DNA of 64,000 bases from Flaccisagitta enflata (Eukaryota > Chaetognatha > Sagittoidea > Aphragmophora). The notes under the pieces are model-generated. The model was given only the letters and a program-made list of their open reading frames with translations, was not told the DNA's origin and did no database searches. This document shows positions 31,886 to 43,055 of the stretch, piece by piece. The position numbers and the translations under genes were made by a program. The stretch covers positions 23,126,001-23,190,000 of the forward strand of contig OZ231126.1 of assembly GCA_965153355.1 (NCBI GenBank). Direction: 5' to 3'. Numbering within the stretch: position 1 is the first letter of the stretch; each line of letters opens with the position of its first letter.

Positions 31886-32049
31886 ATGAGAGAAGGAGGA
31901 CAGAGAGAGAGAGAAGGGGAGAGAGAAAATGAGAATGGGAGAGAGAAAGAGAGAGAAGAAAAAGAGAAAAAGAGACAGGCAAACAAAAAACAAATAGAGA
32001 AAGACATTTAGAGAGTGGAACGAGCCAAAAGATGCCCGGTGAATGAAGA

Positions 32050-32282
32050 AGGTTGGATACACGGCTACCGAAGTCGTATGGGGGTGGGCAGGGGCCATAT
32101 ATGCATATTTGAGGTCACTAGAACACTAGGCAGGAGCAGTGAGGTCAAAGAAATGAAATCATAAAAAAAAGTAAAATGGGGACCAACCAGAAACCGACCA
32201 ACCGACCGACCAACTGACCGACCGACCAACCGACCGACTGACCAACAGACAGAGCAGGTTGTAGAGTTGCGTGCATGCAACT
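32050..32282 (+). mobile_element. HINE-like element, family A, full length
   Basis: AAGGTTGGATACACGGCTAC to hairpin AGTTGCGTGCATGCAACT (32265-32282), with a long CCGACCAACCGACC core. Confidence 0.88.
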
Positions 32283-32659
32283 GAAAAGGCATCACAAAAA
32301 ATTCCAAAGGCATCACAAAAAATTCCAAAACCTTTTTTCCTTCGGCGAGAGCCGCCTTTATTGAAAAAAATTTTGCTTGGGGCATTTTGAAAACGTTGAG
32401 TCACGACTAGGCTCGCATGCGGCTGGGGTTGAAATTGTTACAGGGTGAAAATGAGAACCTTCTAGAACAGAGCAGAGCACTTGCTAAATCAGTGAGGCTT
32501 AACGATTTTTTTTTCGGTAGTCGAATTCTGACCACGCAATGGGTCCTCTATTCACCAAAGAATCAGCAGCATATGAGAAGGGACATCAGGGACGTCATAG
32601 ACGTCAGCTGAGATCCCTGTTGTTGGACACTACTTGCTGTCGGACACAAATTTGATGAG

Positions 32660-33172
32660 AAACAGGTCGCCCAAGGGCAATATGTGGTCAGCGATACCCG
32701 TTGCCCTGCTTTGCATGATTGTGAATTGGAGTGAGAGGAAGCAGGGCAGCGGCCCGGAAGGGGACTAAGTCCTGTAGATCACAGGGGGACATTTGTTTGT
32801 CCATCCACCCTCCGCCAAGCCCTTACAGGCCTGAAAACTGTCCTCTCAGGCCTGAAATATGCCCTCTCAGGCCTGGGAGGACAGGTTTTAGGTCTGAGAG
32901 GGCATATTTCAGGCCTGAGAGGGCAGATTCAAGGCCTGAGAGGCCAGATTACAGGTATGAGAGGGCAGATTTCCGGCCTGAGAGGGCAGATTCAAGGCCT
33001 GAGAGGGCAGATTTCTGGCCTGAGAGGGAAGATTTCAGGTCTGAGAGGGCAGATTTTAGGCCTGAAAGTGCCTGGGGGGATAAACAGACGGACGAAAGGA
33101 CGGAAGGACAAACAAAATTCGCCCTGTGTTCTACAGGACTTCGTCCCCTTTGGGGCCGCTGCCCAAAAAGGA
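32660..33172. mobile_element. Foldback element family E, copy 4
   Basis: Left end CAGGTCGCCCAAGGGCAATA, GGTCAGCGATACCCGTTGCC, GCAGCGGCCCGGAAGGGGAC. The ~21-bp units CCTCTCAGGCCTGAAATATG reverse at about 32875, and CCCTGTGTTCTACAGGACTT and GGGGCCGCTGCCC follow. The palindrome is unequal (short left, long right). Confidence 0.85.
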
Positions 33173-33847
33173 AACAAAATGGAAAAAGAAATTACAATTT
33201 ATGTGGGGTTTGATGGGTATGAGTGATAAAAAAATCTCCTTGAGGAGGGAAAAAGAATCGTTTCAATTATTTGAAAAAATGATCCAAAATTTTTTCTTGT
33301 TTACTGAAGACGCGCCAAATGTACAAAGAAATGGTATCAAGATGGATGAGTTAAGGCTTACATTTCCTCAAGATAGGCGACAAATTAAAAATCTGTGTTC
33401 ATGATGATTGAACTAATATGCGTACTGAGGGTCTCTCTTTCAATTTTCAACTGTATAGCACAAGCCTGACCCAAATTACAAAGCAAAAACAAAATCAAGA
33501 ATGCTTTGGTTAAGTGAAGGGGAAAAAATAAAAATTCTAAAATTATTAGTGCCGGATATGAACAACAGACTAAAGGGGGCTGTCTGTCTTTCCTTAATCA
33601 CAAATTCTTCTTCCAATGTCAATGTTTCAAGAAATTGATTTCTATTCTCACCTTGCGCACTATCTCAGTGCTCATGTTAGACGATCTACTCACTAGCCAC
33701 AGACGCTGACTGCTTTCATGAATTTGTGCTTTAAAACTGATAGTTAGGGAGGCTAAAAAAGAGTTGATGAAAAAAATCGTTCATGAATTGTATCTTTACC
33801 GTGTATTTTCTTTTGATTTTCACTTAAATGAATGACAAAATGATGGT
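33173..33847. other. No recognised feature
   Basis: AT-rich; no domain or repeat recognised. Confidence 0.4.
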
Positions 33848-34135
33848 AATTTTCTAGACGTTCGCTAGCCTGACTGGGGCAACGTAGGAAGCTGAAATTT
33901 TTACTGAAGATAGAGTAGACATGTGGCCAGGGTAGACCTGGAACAAATTTCTAAAAAAGCTACTACCCTCCATATGGTTACATTTTACAGATTTCTTCGT
34001 GGATTTATTGTATGTAAAATAATAAAATTTAAATTTTTTTGACAGGTCTACCCTGGCCACATGTCTTGTCAATCTTCAGAAAAAATTTCAGCTTCCTCCG
34101 TTGCCCCAGTCAGGCTAGCGAGCGTCTGAAAAATT
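33848..34135. mobile_element. MITE with ~75-bp inverted ends
   Basis: Left TTCGCTAGCCTGACTGGGGC AACG and right CGTTGCCCCAGTCAGGCTAG; the inner inverted blocks GACATGTGGCCAGGGTAGAC and GTCTACCCTGGCCACATGTC also match. The exact ends and target duplication are unclear. Confidence 0.82.
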
Positions 34136-34261
34136 GCCTATATTTGGATTTTTTCAATTTTCTGAAATTTTTTGAAGGGGTTTCTCACACTAGTATTTGA
34201 TATTCTATAAAAGAAAAAACAATTTCGGGGTAACTTCATTTTAAAGCAACGATAGCCTTAA

Positions 34262-34480
34262 GCTCTTTCCGGGTTTGCGTGGACCAAACCAGTTGAGAAC
34301 TTGTGGAGTCAAACAAATAACCTGCAGCAACACAAGGAAACAACCTCAAAAGACAGGCTGTAAAAAATTGTGTGAAACTTTGAGAACAACATCACTCCAG
34401 ACTGCTTCCAATCTCTCTACAACTACAAGTCAATGCCACAGCGTGTGCAGGTGGCGCTGGATGCCCAAGACAGTGTTGCA
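34262..34480 (+). pseudogene. Tc1/mariner transposase C-terminal relic
   Basis: One plus-strand frame reads TKPVENLWSQTNNLQQHKET, then a stop, another stop, and NNITPDCFQSLYNYKSMPQR VQVALDAQ. The order (PxENLW, then a helix, then a YKSMPQRVQ-like segment) is that of the end of Tc1/mariner DDE transposases, just after the last catalytic residue. The upstream catalytic domain is not visible. The relic is decayed. Confidence 0.5.
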
Positions 34481-34659
34481 TAGTATAAGATGCATTTTGA
34501 CATGTTTACTGTCCACTTAAGTCAACAAATAAACATGGACACCTGCTGTCTGTATATCTATAGGCCAAGATGGTATAAGACAGTTTGTCCGAAGGAAGGA
34601 GGGAATAAGGGAAGGAAGGGAGGAAGGAAGGAAGGAAGGAAGGAAGGAAGGTCCAAAGA

Positions 34660-35016
34660 TCTGTAACGTGAAAATTTGGATGACGTAAATTCGGCTGAAA
34701 TGACGATTTTTGAGCATTATGGCTCCTGTCCAGCCACCCACATACTGCCCCTGCCCACTCATATTACTGCCCCTGTCTACCCGCAATCAACTACTTATTA
34801 GCCATGATTTTTATTCGTGTGCAACGCGACTCTATAACCCGCTATGTCCGTCGGTCGGTCCATTGGTCGGTCAGTTACCATTAACTTTTTTGGCGTGTTC
34901 AGGCGTTTTTTTACATTACAGCGCCTTCCCAAACTTTCAAGTTAGCCTTTTAATCACCACCCCTGCGGCCCTGCCTACCCGCACGCGACTTCGTTAGCCG
35001 TGTATCCAGCCTTGTT
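34660..35016 (-). mobile_element. Two adjacent HINE-like elements (D fragment, then A)
   Basis: A D-type 5' half at 34660-34811 is followed by an A copy on the minus strand. Its worn hairpin is at 34814-34832 and its 5' end at 35016 (AACAAGGCTGGATACACGGC, then AGTCGCGTGCGGGTAGGCAG). Confidence 0.75.
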
Positions 35017-35370
35017 TTTCATCAAACCTATGCTATTTCTGAACGAATAAAGCTACAATAACCAGCAACGTCGCATTCGGAAGATTTTTCGCAGAGCTTA
35101 CAACCAACCATTCATCTTACTTCAATGTGACTCACCTGCTGTCAGTGAAAACGCTGAAAGGACAAAAACACAATGAAGGACGAAATTCTTTGTGGGTATC
35201 ATTTTGGTTCTCCCACGTGATTCCTTGCGATGCCTGTCCTATTTTGTGTACCTTTTGTAGATTTTTGTATTTGATATTTATTTATCAATTAGGATACGTT
35301 CAGTTCCCGCACAAAATTCGACTATGAATCGTCATCAATCCGTCATCGTTGTGGAGATAATAGGAAGTAG

Positions 35371-35586
35371 CTTTTTTGTCGCTTGCTCAGCGACTCTTTA
35401 AGAGGGTCCCTAGGTAGGTCTGTCTGCCTGTCCGGAATGCGAAAATCTAGATGACGCGAAATTGGCCGGAAAAGCGATTTCTTAGCATTACTGCCCGCCG
35501 ACTCACAAACAGCCCCTGCCAACCTGTATCACTGCTCCTGCCCAACTGCAAGTGACTACATATTGGCCGTGTATCCGGCCTTGTTT
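35371..35586 (-). mobile_element. HINE-like element, family D variant
   Basis: Hairpin GTCGCTTGCTCAGCGAC at 35378-35394; the 5' end AACAAGGCCGGATACACGGC on the minus strand ends at 35586, with subterminal AGTCACTTGCAGTTGGGCAG. Confidence 0.83.
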
Positions 35587-35590
35587 ATAC

Positions 35591-35783
35591 CGTGTACCCG
35601 TGGGAATTCCTCCAGCGAATATGACGTTGGAACGAGTTTTCCACGAGATATAACGATCGCTCGTGGACGATCGTGCGATTCGCATCCAAACGTTATTGGA
35701 TGAAAATGATGTAATCCTGAATCTTCATTGGATATGAAAACGGCCTGATCCTGACTCACAATCGAATAGCACACCGATTCCAT
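35591..35783 (-). CDS. Candidate upstream exon, possibly of the CCP gene
   Basis: From an ATG at 35783 the minus frame reads MESVCYSIVSQDQAVFISNE, ITFGCESHDRPRAIVISRGK and SLEEFPRVH. A GTATAA donor at 35590 would leave phase 1, the phase required by the exon at 31315. The donor lies 4 bases from the end of a D element, so the element may have altered or supplied it. No signal peptide is evident and homology is not recognised. Confidence 0.33.
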
Positions 35784-35941
35784 GATGAATGGTAATTTTT
35801 GTTAACGATGAAGTGACGAAAAGCACGAATCTGTCAGCGTTGAGCTAAATGTTCAAATAATTATGAGTTTCATGACTTTTCTGACGCCTCAATTGAATTT
35901 CTGACGACTCAATTAAAGAATTCTGACGCCTCAGGAGAAAA

Positions 35942-36174
35942 AACAAGTAACCCGGGTCACAATAAATATCGTTGCGGACGGGTGGGCAGGGGCGTGCTAC
36001 ACCCCCCCTTTAAAACCCCCTCCTCCATACATGCGCGGCCTCTCAAATGCGCGTTTTGCCACTTTTCGACTTTTCCGTTATGGATCAAGGAACGGACCAA
36101 CAAACCTATGCACCGTTGCGTTGGACGGATGGACAGACGGACCAAGCCTCTAAAAGAGTTACTTGTCCGCAACT
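35942..36174 (+). mobile_element. HINE-like element, family C, full length
   Basis: AACAAGTAACCCGGGTCACA, GTTGCGGACGGGTGGGCAGG, core with CCACTTTTCGACTTTTCCG; 3' end AGTTACTTGTCCGCAACT with a partly worn stem (36157-36174). Confidence 0.88.
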
Positions 36175-36180
36175 AACAAA

Positions 36181-36182
<2 letters not shown>

Positions 36183-36252
<70 letters not shown>

Positions 36253-36262
36253 CAGAGAGAGA
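36183..36262. repeat. (GA)n microsatellite
   Basis: GA run starting 8 bp after the end of the C element. Confidence 0.95.
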
Positions 36263-36326
36263 GAGAAAGAGAACGAAAACGCGAAAACTTCCTACACAGT
36301 CCATCAAATCCCACCCTGAAAGGAAA

Positions 36327-36541
36327 CGAGGCCGGATACACGGCTACCTCAGTCGCGTGCGGGTGGGCAGGGGCAGTAATTGAGTTACTAGAGCATTTGG
36401 GCAAGCGCGGTGAGGCCAAAGACCGCAAAAACATAAAAAAGTAAAATGGGAACCGACTGACCAACCGACCGACCGACCGACTGACCGACCAACCGACCGA
36501 CCGACCGATAAAGCGGGGTGTAGATGGCGTAGCACCCGACT
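36327..36541 (+). mobile_element. HINE-like element, family A, inserted in a known repeat
   Basis: CGAGGCCGGATACACGGCTA to a mutated hairpin (GATGGCGTAGCACCCGACT). It splits a sequence whose uninterrupted form is at 36575-36640 and 61455-61535, and both sides of the insertion are A-runs. Confidence 0.88.
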
Positions 36542-36749
36542 AAAAAACCTAACGCCACTTTATCCCACTAAACCCTCCTACACAGGCCATCGAATCCCAC
36601 TCTGATGGGAAAAAACACCTTGCGCCATTTTGTCGCACTCAACCCACCTATTCTATTTACATCTACAGACACAGAAAAACGGAAAGCAAGACAGCGTGAC
36701 AAACAGAGAGAGCAACTAGCAATGAAGAAAAAAAAAGAAAGAAGGAAAA

Positions 36750-36923
36750 CAAGTGACGCGGGGTTAAAATATCGTTGCGGACGGGTGGGCAGGGGCATCT
36801 AACCTCCATCCACCTCTCACCTCCTACACACACAAAACGCTCCATTTCCCACTTTTCGACTCGATCATTACGGACCGACGGACCGACGGACAAAGCCTCA
36901 TATAGAGTTGCGTGTCCGCAACT
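36750..36923 (+). mobile_element. HINE-like element, family C, full length, next to (GAAA)n
   Basis: CAAGTGACGCGGGGTTAAAA, GTTGCGGACGGGTGGGCAGG, perfect hairpin AGTTGCGTGTCCGCAACT at 36906-36923. Confidence 0.93.
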
Positions 36924-36929
36924 AAAAAA

Positions 36930-37425
<496 letters not shown>

Positions 37426-37429
37426 CCGT

Positions 37430-37535
37430 GGGAGGGCTGCCGAAACTTGTATAAACTTGACTCATTTGATCGACTCTTTAATCGCTCGACTCAAATTGAT
37501 TCATGATAGTGAAAAGAAAAGAGAGATACTGCTAG
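37430..37535 (+). repeat. Microsatellite-associated repeat M, copy 1
   Basis: GGAAGCCGTGGGAGGGCTGC, then CTCAAATTGATTCATGATAG and GAAAAGAAAAGAGAG. Related copies at 51020-51130 and 61990-62100 also adjoin GA or GAAA arrays. Confidence 0.7.
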
Positions 37536-38152
37536 ACGGACAGACGGGCAAGCACACAGGGAGACAGACAGACAAACAGAGGAATACAGAGCTATACAGC
37601 TACTTTATTTCATAGTTGTCATTTCTACACAAATTGAGCTGAATTGCTGGGCTTGGTCTAGAATTCGAGATAATTTAATGTAGATTATGATGTAAGGAAA
37701 AAATGTTCTCACTGATTTTAATTTTAATTTGAACAATTTGCAGATATTTTTTCAAAAATTTTCCAAAATCTTGGTGTTTTGGGGTCAAAATCAATCATTA
37801 CTGCATCACAAAAGTCAAATCTTTTAGTATTTTTAACAAAACTTCATTATTCCTCATAACCAACACTGTAGGACCACTCTTGTTGAAAAAAAGACGCACT
37901 GCTGCCATCTAACCTCATTTCTTCCATGAAAAAAGACCATTTTTGGCTGAAATCGACTAATTTTTGTCATGAAATTTAGAGCAAATATATCAACACTGAG
38001 GCTTTAATCATTTTTTTTTGTAACAAAACCTAATCAAATTGTCTACCACAGAGAAAAAGAATCAAGTAGTTGTCTTAAGTATTTTATGAGTAATATATCT
38101 TCTTTTCGCGACAGTCCAATCTAAAAGCGGTGTAGTTTGAGCTGAATCATAA

Positions 38153-38309
38153 ACAAGGCCGGATACACGGCAGGACAATCGCGGACGATTGGGCTGGGGC
38201 GGTAATGCAAAAACCGCTCGCAATTCAGAAATGTCACGGATGGACGGACCGACGGACAGACCGACGGACCAATTGACATGGCAGGGTGTAGAGTCGCGTG
38301 TCCGCGACT
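38153..38309 (+). mobile_element. HINE-like element, family B, full length
   Basis: AACAAGGCCGGATACACGGC, AATCGCGGACGATTGGGCTG, hairpin AGTCGCGTGTCCGCGACT at 38292-38309. Confidence 0.93.
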
Positions 38310-38747
38310 AAAAATGAAGGTTTTCAGTGAAATGACGTGGCGACTATGGGCTTGTCCGAGACTACAGTATCGAGTTTTTGCGCGCGGGATTTCATGCGTT
38401 TAAAGAGACTTTCACAATGGACAAACAACATACATCTATCCGTGCATGCGCTTGATTGATCCTGGACGGGACGCTTAGAAAAGCCCAGATTTAAAAAAAC
38501 GATTGCACTGGTCCCGATTATCAGATGAACAGCTTCTCGCTATTGACCAGCAAGACTTAGGTAGACAGAGAAAGTGAAGGTTTTCATGGGTTCAAATCCT
38601 GCTTTTTCAGCAAGTACAAAACTAAAAGCCGCTAATAGCCGCTGCCTAAAAGTTGCTGTTTGGTAATGATTTGTGTTCAGCAACTTCATAGCTACATTGT
38701 ATAAAAAGTTACAAATCATAACGCCATCAGATCTATATCACTGACAA

Positions 38748-38896
38748 ATGATACACGGCAATCCAGTCGCGGACGGTTGGGCAGGTGCAGTAATGCGAAA
38801 ACCGCTCGCAATTCAAAAATGTACCGACGGACCAACGGACCGACGGACCCACGGACTGACTGACACGGCAAGGTGTAGAGTCGCGTGTCCGCGACT
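38748..38896 (+). mobile_element. HINE-like element, family B
   Basis: GATACACGGCAATCCAGTCG, GACGGTTGGGCAGG, hairpin at 38879-38896; the first bases (AACAAGGCCG) are missing. Confidence 0.9.
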
Positions 38897-39168
38897 AAAA
38901 ACTGACTTGAAACTCACTTTCTCTCGCTAACTTAGGTTTGTTTTTTAACCACTGTAACTTCGTTTTCTACTGTAGCTTAAGCGCTAATATTTTTAGCTCT
39001 AACACTCTGGAATGATGAGAGAAAAGGCTAAGCCACTTGACTGAGTATTGTTTACAAAAAAGAAATGGCTCACGGTAGAGGAGAGATGAGAAACGGAGAG
39101 ATGTTAGGATACACATCTTAAACCTGTGAAATTGAAACCAATCAAAATGGTTTTCCTCATCTTAAAAC

Positions 39169-39420
39169 AAGGCTGGATACACTGCTACCCTAGTCGAGTG
39201 CGGGTCGGCGGAATTTGAGTTTTAAGAACATTTGGGCAGGAGCAGTGAGGCCGAAGACCACAGAGGCATAAAAAAAAGTAAAATGGGGGCCAACCGACCA
39301 ACCGACCACTGGATGGACATGGCCGCCACCCCCTTATTTTCCATAAGAAATGTACAGGAAGGATTTTAACCCTCAATGTTTCCTACACTTTATAATGGGA
39401 ATAAGGCAGGGTAGCGGCCA
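39169..39420 (+). mobile_element. HINE-like A fragment followed by a ~100-bp foldback
   Basis: The A copy (AAACAAGGCTGGATACACTG to CCAACCGACCACTGG, no hairpin) ends at about 39312. It is followed by an inverted pair, ATGGCCGCCACCCCCTTATT and AATAAGGCAGGGTAGCGGCC, at 39318-39420. Confidence 0.65.
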
Positions 39421-40695
39421 TGAGCAGACTTTATCCAATCACCCCCAAATTTTGGACTATTCATCCATGTGGGAAATGGTCACATTTTCGCCGTGGGCAT
39501 CATAAGATTTGACTATGAGCCCACTTTAGGCCACCCTAATACCAAGGCTTTCTGTGTTTTAGTTTCTACCAACTTAGATCCATTTAAAACAGTTGTGCAA
39601 AATCGAGTCTTCTTGCACAATTGGCACAGTAATTGGTAAACAGGCGTTAGGTTACGGCATTAGTGGGGTGGGATGAAAACAAAAAGAAATTTACCATTAT
39701 CTTTATTTCATTTCCGAATCACATGATTTAGGTTACGCAATATTGTCACCAGACGCTCAGGTGCCCCTCACCAGTTTCCATTTGAATGTATTAGTGGGAG
39801 GGTCCGTAAAAAAATTGAAAAAAAATAGAAAATTCGCATTTTGTACAGTGGGGTTTGTGCCAAATACGCTGAAAGAACATTAGTATCTTCTGTAAGAAAT
39901 AGCTCGTTTGACCATTGGCATTGCTAGGGAGCATCATTTAATTGTTGCTAGATATGACGCTCCCTAGTAAGTGGTTCACAATCAATGTTTTTACCGTCCA
40001 TACTAAGGGAAAGTTATAGCAAACTTCATTCTGAGCAATGTTCCTTCTGCAAATATTTTCAAAAGATTGTTTTTTTAGCAATTATGAAGGATCAAAAAAA
40101 TGTTGGTTTCCATGGCAACCAACAAAGTCAGGCACACAAGTATCAATTGAGCACCTAAATTTCAAATATACAGTTAGTCAAATTAAATTGAGATACTTAA
40201 ATAGCTTCATCCAGTTTAGGGTATTAATGCACTTACCCCACTGTATGCATCAAGATACCAGTTCAATTCACAAGACACTTTCTTGTCACTACTCACTACA
40301 CAGGCCAATATTGTTATCAAATTCCTCACCCAAAAAAGTGACAATGGCAAACAAGAGTAATTTGAGATGTTTAAAAGCGGCGAAAGTTTTAAGAGCACCA
40401 AAGCTGGGTTCAAAATAAGTCATTGCCAATTATAAAAGGGTAGCATTGAATGAAGGAATGCATTCTATTTACAAGACAAATATGACATAGTAAGACATAC
40501 GAGTTGTAACTTCTTGCCCGCGAAAGTTTTTGAAAAGCCACTTTTTTCTCAACAGGATTCTTTTGAATATTTCACATACATTGATTTTAAAAAAATCAGA
40601 ATTTTTCTTTCTTTCTTTTTTTTCTTTCTTTCTTTCTTTCTTTCTTTTTTTTTTTTCTTTTTTTGGACCAACAATATTCATCCACTTTTCCACGG
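39421..40695. other. No recognised feature
   Basis: Downstream flank of the membrane-protein gene; contains a CTTT-rich tract at 40605-40665 and a short palindrome GCTAGGGAGC ... GCTCCCTAG near 39930. Confidence 0.45.
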
Positions 40696-40699
40696 GGTC

Positions 40700-41953
40700 T
40701 TAAACGTGATTTCCGCTGACTGCCTCGTCATAGTTGGGTGGTAGGTCCACGTCACCCGCGTCAATTACGTCACCGACCATCGCGCCATGTTCGGAGACGA
40801 CAGGAACGCCACCGATGGCGCAGCCGCCGGCTTGATCATTTTTGAACGCTGGCGTCGCTGATGAAGTGACAAAATAGATTTCGTCGGTGCGGTCGTCATC
40901 GTCGTGAGCGCAGCAGCAACCGCCGCAGCAACTGCAAGCGTCGTCTTGACGAATGGCGATGGAAGCGGCGACGATGCCCCAAATGGAAAAGCAGAAGTGA
41001 AGCGCGGCGGTAGTGGTCACGAGGAAGTGGAATGCAAACAACGATCCATCGTATCCTACGTATCCATCATCAAAGCGAGCATTCACAAGGGCAGCGGCGG
41101 AGATAGCCAATTCCGTTGAACATAGCGCGAGTTGAAGGATGTTTAGAACCAAGAAAGAGATCAGCGATGAGTTTTCGCCGAATCTCCACGCGCGAAAACC
41201 GCAAAAGGCGGCGAGCAGATAAACTGGTGCGCACCACAATGACATCCCCATTCGCTGTAGATGGAGCGAACGGTGATCGTCATCGTCGCTTTGCACGCCA
41301 TAAGCGACGATGAAGAGAATGATGCAAGCGGCGACGGCGGAAACGATTGTCGACGCCAGCTGACTGATCCAATTGAAGCGCAGGGAATTGTTGCGAGCCT
41401 TGACGTTGCTGTGGACTTCCGGCAGCGTTGTGGCTTTGACACTGTCGCCGCATCCTTCACGATGAAGCGCCTGGGAAGTGATGACGATAGCCCAAACGAC
41501 GGCAAAAAGCTCGGCGAACGCGGCGAGAATCGAAGCGGACAACATGAATACCGCGATTCGATAATCGCTCTCGGAGCAAACTGGTGTGACGTGGTACCCG
41601 CAGCGATAAATGTGCTCTTTTACAGCATACTCAAAGATGACGAAGTAAAAAAATGCTGCGCCGAAGGTGACGTTGAGGACGGCGAGAACCAATGCGCCGA
41701 TGGTGCAACAAAAGTTGCGTTTGTATCCGGCAATAAACATGACGATGCCGCCGGTGACGAAAAGCATGCCACACCACCCGCCGGGACAAAAGGCTAACAA
41801 AGCGGAATTGTGCCATTTTTCGGCATGAAATACGGAGAGGCCGATGCCAAATGCCATGGCAATCACTCCAGCGACAATCTGGATGATGCCATTGATAATG
41901 GCAGCCTTTGAGCTCAGAGCCATGTAAGGAACGCCACAACTCCCACTACACAT
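40700..41953 (-). CDS. Intronless 417-aa membrane protein with two four-helix repeats
   Basis: One uninterrupted frame from ATG (41953, context AAGAAGATGT) to TAA. Hydrophobic helices lie at about residues 16-37, 60-78, 83-108 and 132-160, then again at 194-218, 235-255, 265-290 and 300-330. This pattern suggests two tandem four-helix units of MS4A/MARVEL/claudin-like layout; the exact family is not certain. After the last helix comes a Cys cluster (CSCCGGCCC, likely palmitoylated), an acidic stretch (DDDDRTDE) and near the C terminus LPPNYDEAV, a PPxY motif for WW-domain (NEDD4-type ligase) binding. GC content and codon use differ sharply from the surrounding AT-rich DNA. It is the only long non-repetitive ORF in the window. 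Lack of introns in an intron-rich region suggests a retrocopy or a naturally single-exon gene. Confidence 0.9.
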   Translation of the reverse strand: MCSGSCGVPYMALSSKAAIINGIIQIVAGVIAMAFGIGLSVFHAEKWHNSALLAFCPGGWCGMLFVTGGIVMFIAGYKRNFCCTIGALVLAVLNVTFGAAFFYFVIFEYAVKEHIYRCGYHVTPVCSESDYRIAVFMLSASILAAFAELFAVVWAIVITSQALHREGCGDSVKATTLPEVHSNVKARNNSLRFNWISQLASTIVSAVAACIILFIVAYGVQSDDDDHRSLHLQRMGMSLWCAPVYLLAAFCGFRAWRFGENSSLISFLVLNILQLALCSTELAISAAALVNARFDDGYVGYDGSLFAFHFLVTTTAALHFCFSIWGIVAASIAIRQDDACSCCGGCCCAHDDDDRTDEIYFVTSSATPAFKNDQAGGCAIGGVPVVSEHGAMVGDVIDAGDVDLPPNYDEAVSGNHV

Positions 41954-42330
41954 CTTCTTGCCGTCTTAGTTTTTCATGATTGTTTAAGGATGATATGATT
42001 TTAGTTAGTCTTTATTTTGCTTGATTTCTTTCTCTTTTTGTTTAGTGGTAGAACAGTCGTTTTTGCCTTGAAATAAATGAGTATGGGATATGAGGAATTC
42101 AATTTGATATTTGGATTTAGTGACTAAACTTTTTCAGTTCCCTTGAGGTCGTTAAATCGGGTTTCCCGCTGTACTTTAATTCCTTATTACGACGAGTTTA
42201 CAACCCCTGACCATGCCAAAGATTTTCTTTTTTTTTGTTTGAATTTCATGAAAATCGAATGATCGAAATGGTAATTCAAAAAGACGTAGACTAACATGTT
42301 TGACGGCTTTGTGTTGAGATCAAAATTTTT
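41954..42330. other. Upstream flank of the membrane-protein gene
   Basis: No recognisable TATA box or conserved element; AT-rich. Confidence 0.4.
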
Positions 42331-42435
42331 AGTTGCGGACACGCAAATCTATAGGAGGATTTGTCCGTCCATCAGTCCGTGCGTCGATCCGTTGGTCCAT
42401 CCTTGATGATTTAGTCGAAAAGTGGAACAGGTCAC
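42331..42435 (-). mobile_element. HINE-like element, family C, 3' end
   Basis: AGTTGCGGACACGCAAATCT (worn hairpin complement), then GTCCGTCCATCAGTCCGTGC and GTCGAAAAGTGGAA. Confidence 0.75.
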
Positions 42436-42812
42436 CAAAGGGCATTTCCTCTGTCTGTTCGTCCATGTGTCTCTCCATATATGTTGCATGTTAAGCGCCA
42501 TACACACAGACACAGTCCGGATGCATCGTTGCCTGGTCGGGCTGGTTTATCTGATAACTAAATCGGGTTCTAATTTGGCATACTTTTATCCACCTTGCAT
42601 AAATATAGTTTGTCCAAGTCAAGACATCTACTATATTGATCTTCTACACTGTCTTTAAATCGGTTTGACTTTTAGTAAACCTTCATAACTTGAAAGCTAT
42701 CATAAGAAAAGTCTTCAAATTTTCAGTGTATGTAGGAGTATGCTCTATTTTACTTCCTTATTCTAAATGATTGAGGATACATAAAGCAAATTACGCTCAT
42801 CTTGTAGATTTT

Positions 42813-42940
42813 TAGTCAAGTGGACCCAACTCTGTAACCTACTATTTCCATTGGATAGATGGTGGGTAGCTTTACTGTTTCAACGTTTATGGGCGTTTTT
42901 TGCACAACTGCCCCTGCCCAAATGCGCAGCTAGCCTTTTA
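42813..42940 (-). mobile_element. Worn HINE-like element, family A
   Basis: AGTCAAGTGGACCCAACTCT, GTAACCTACT, TTTATGGGCGTTTTTTGC and CTGCCCCTGCCCAAATGC keep the A order but are heavily diverged. Confidence 0.5.
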
Positions 42941-43055
42941 TAGAAATCATTAATGTAATCATTGATTAAAAAACACCTCATCTGATATTTAACGATTCCC
43001 CATACAATAATTCATTGAATATCTAGTTGATAAAATATTTCATACCACAGGTATA

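Noticed and set aside
40470-40695. Poly-Lys ORF downstream of the membrane-protein gene
   Set aside because: CTTT-rich tract on the other strand; no independent evidence of coding.
41261-41797. 178-aa plus-strand ORF opposite the membrane-protein gene
   Set aside because: Antisense shadow of the 417-aa gene; hydrophobic helices and motifs exist only on the minus strand.
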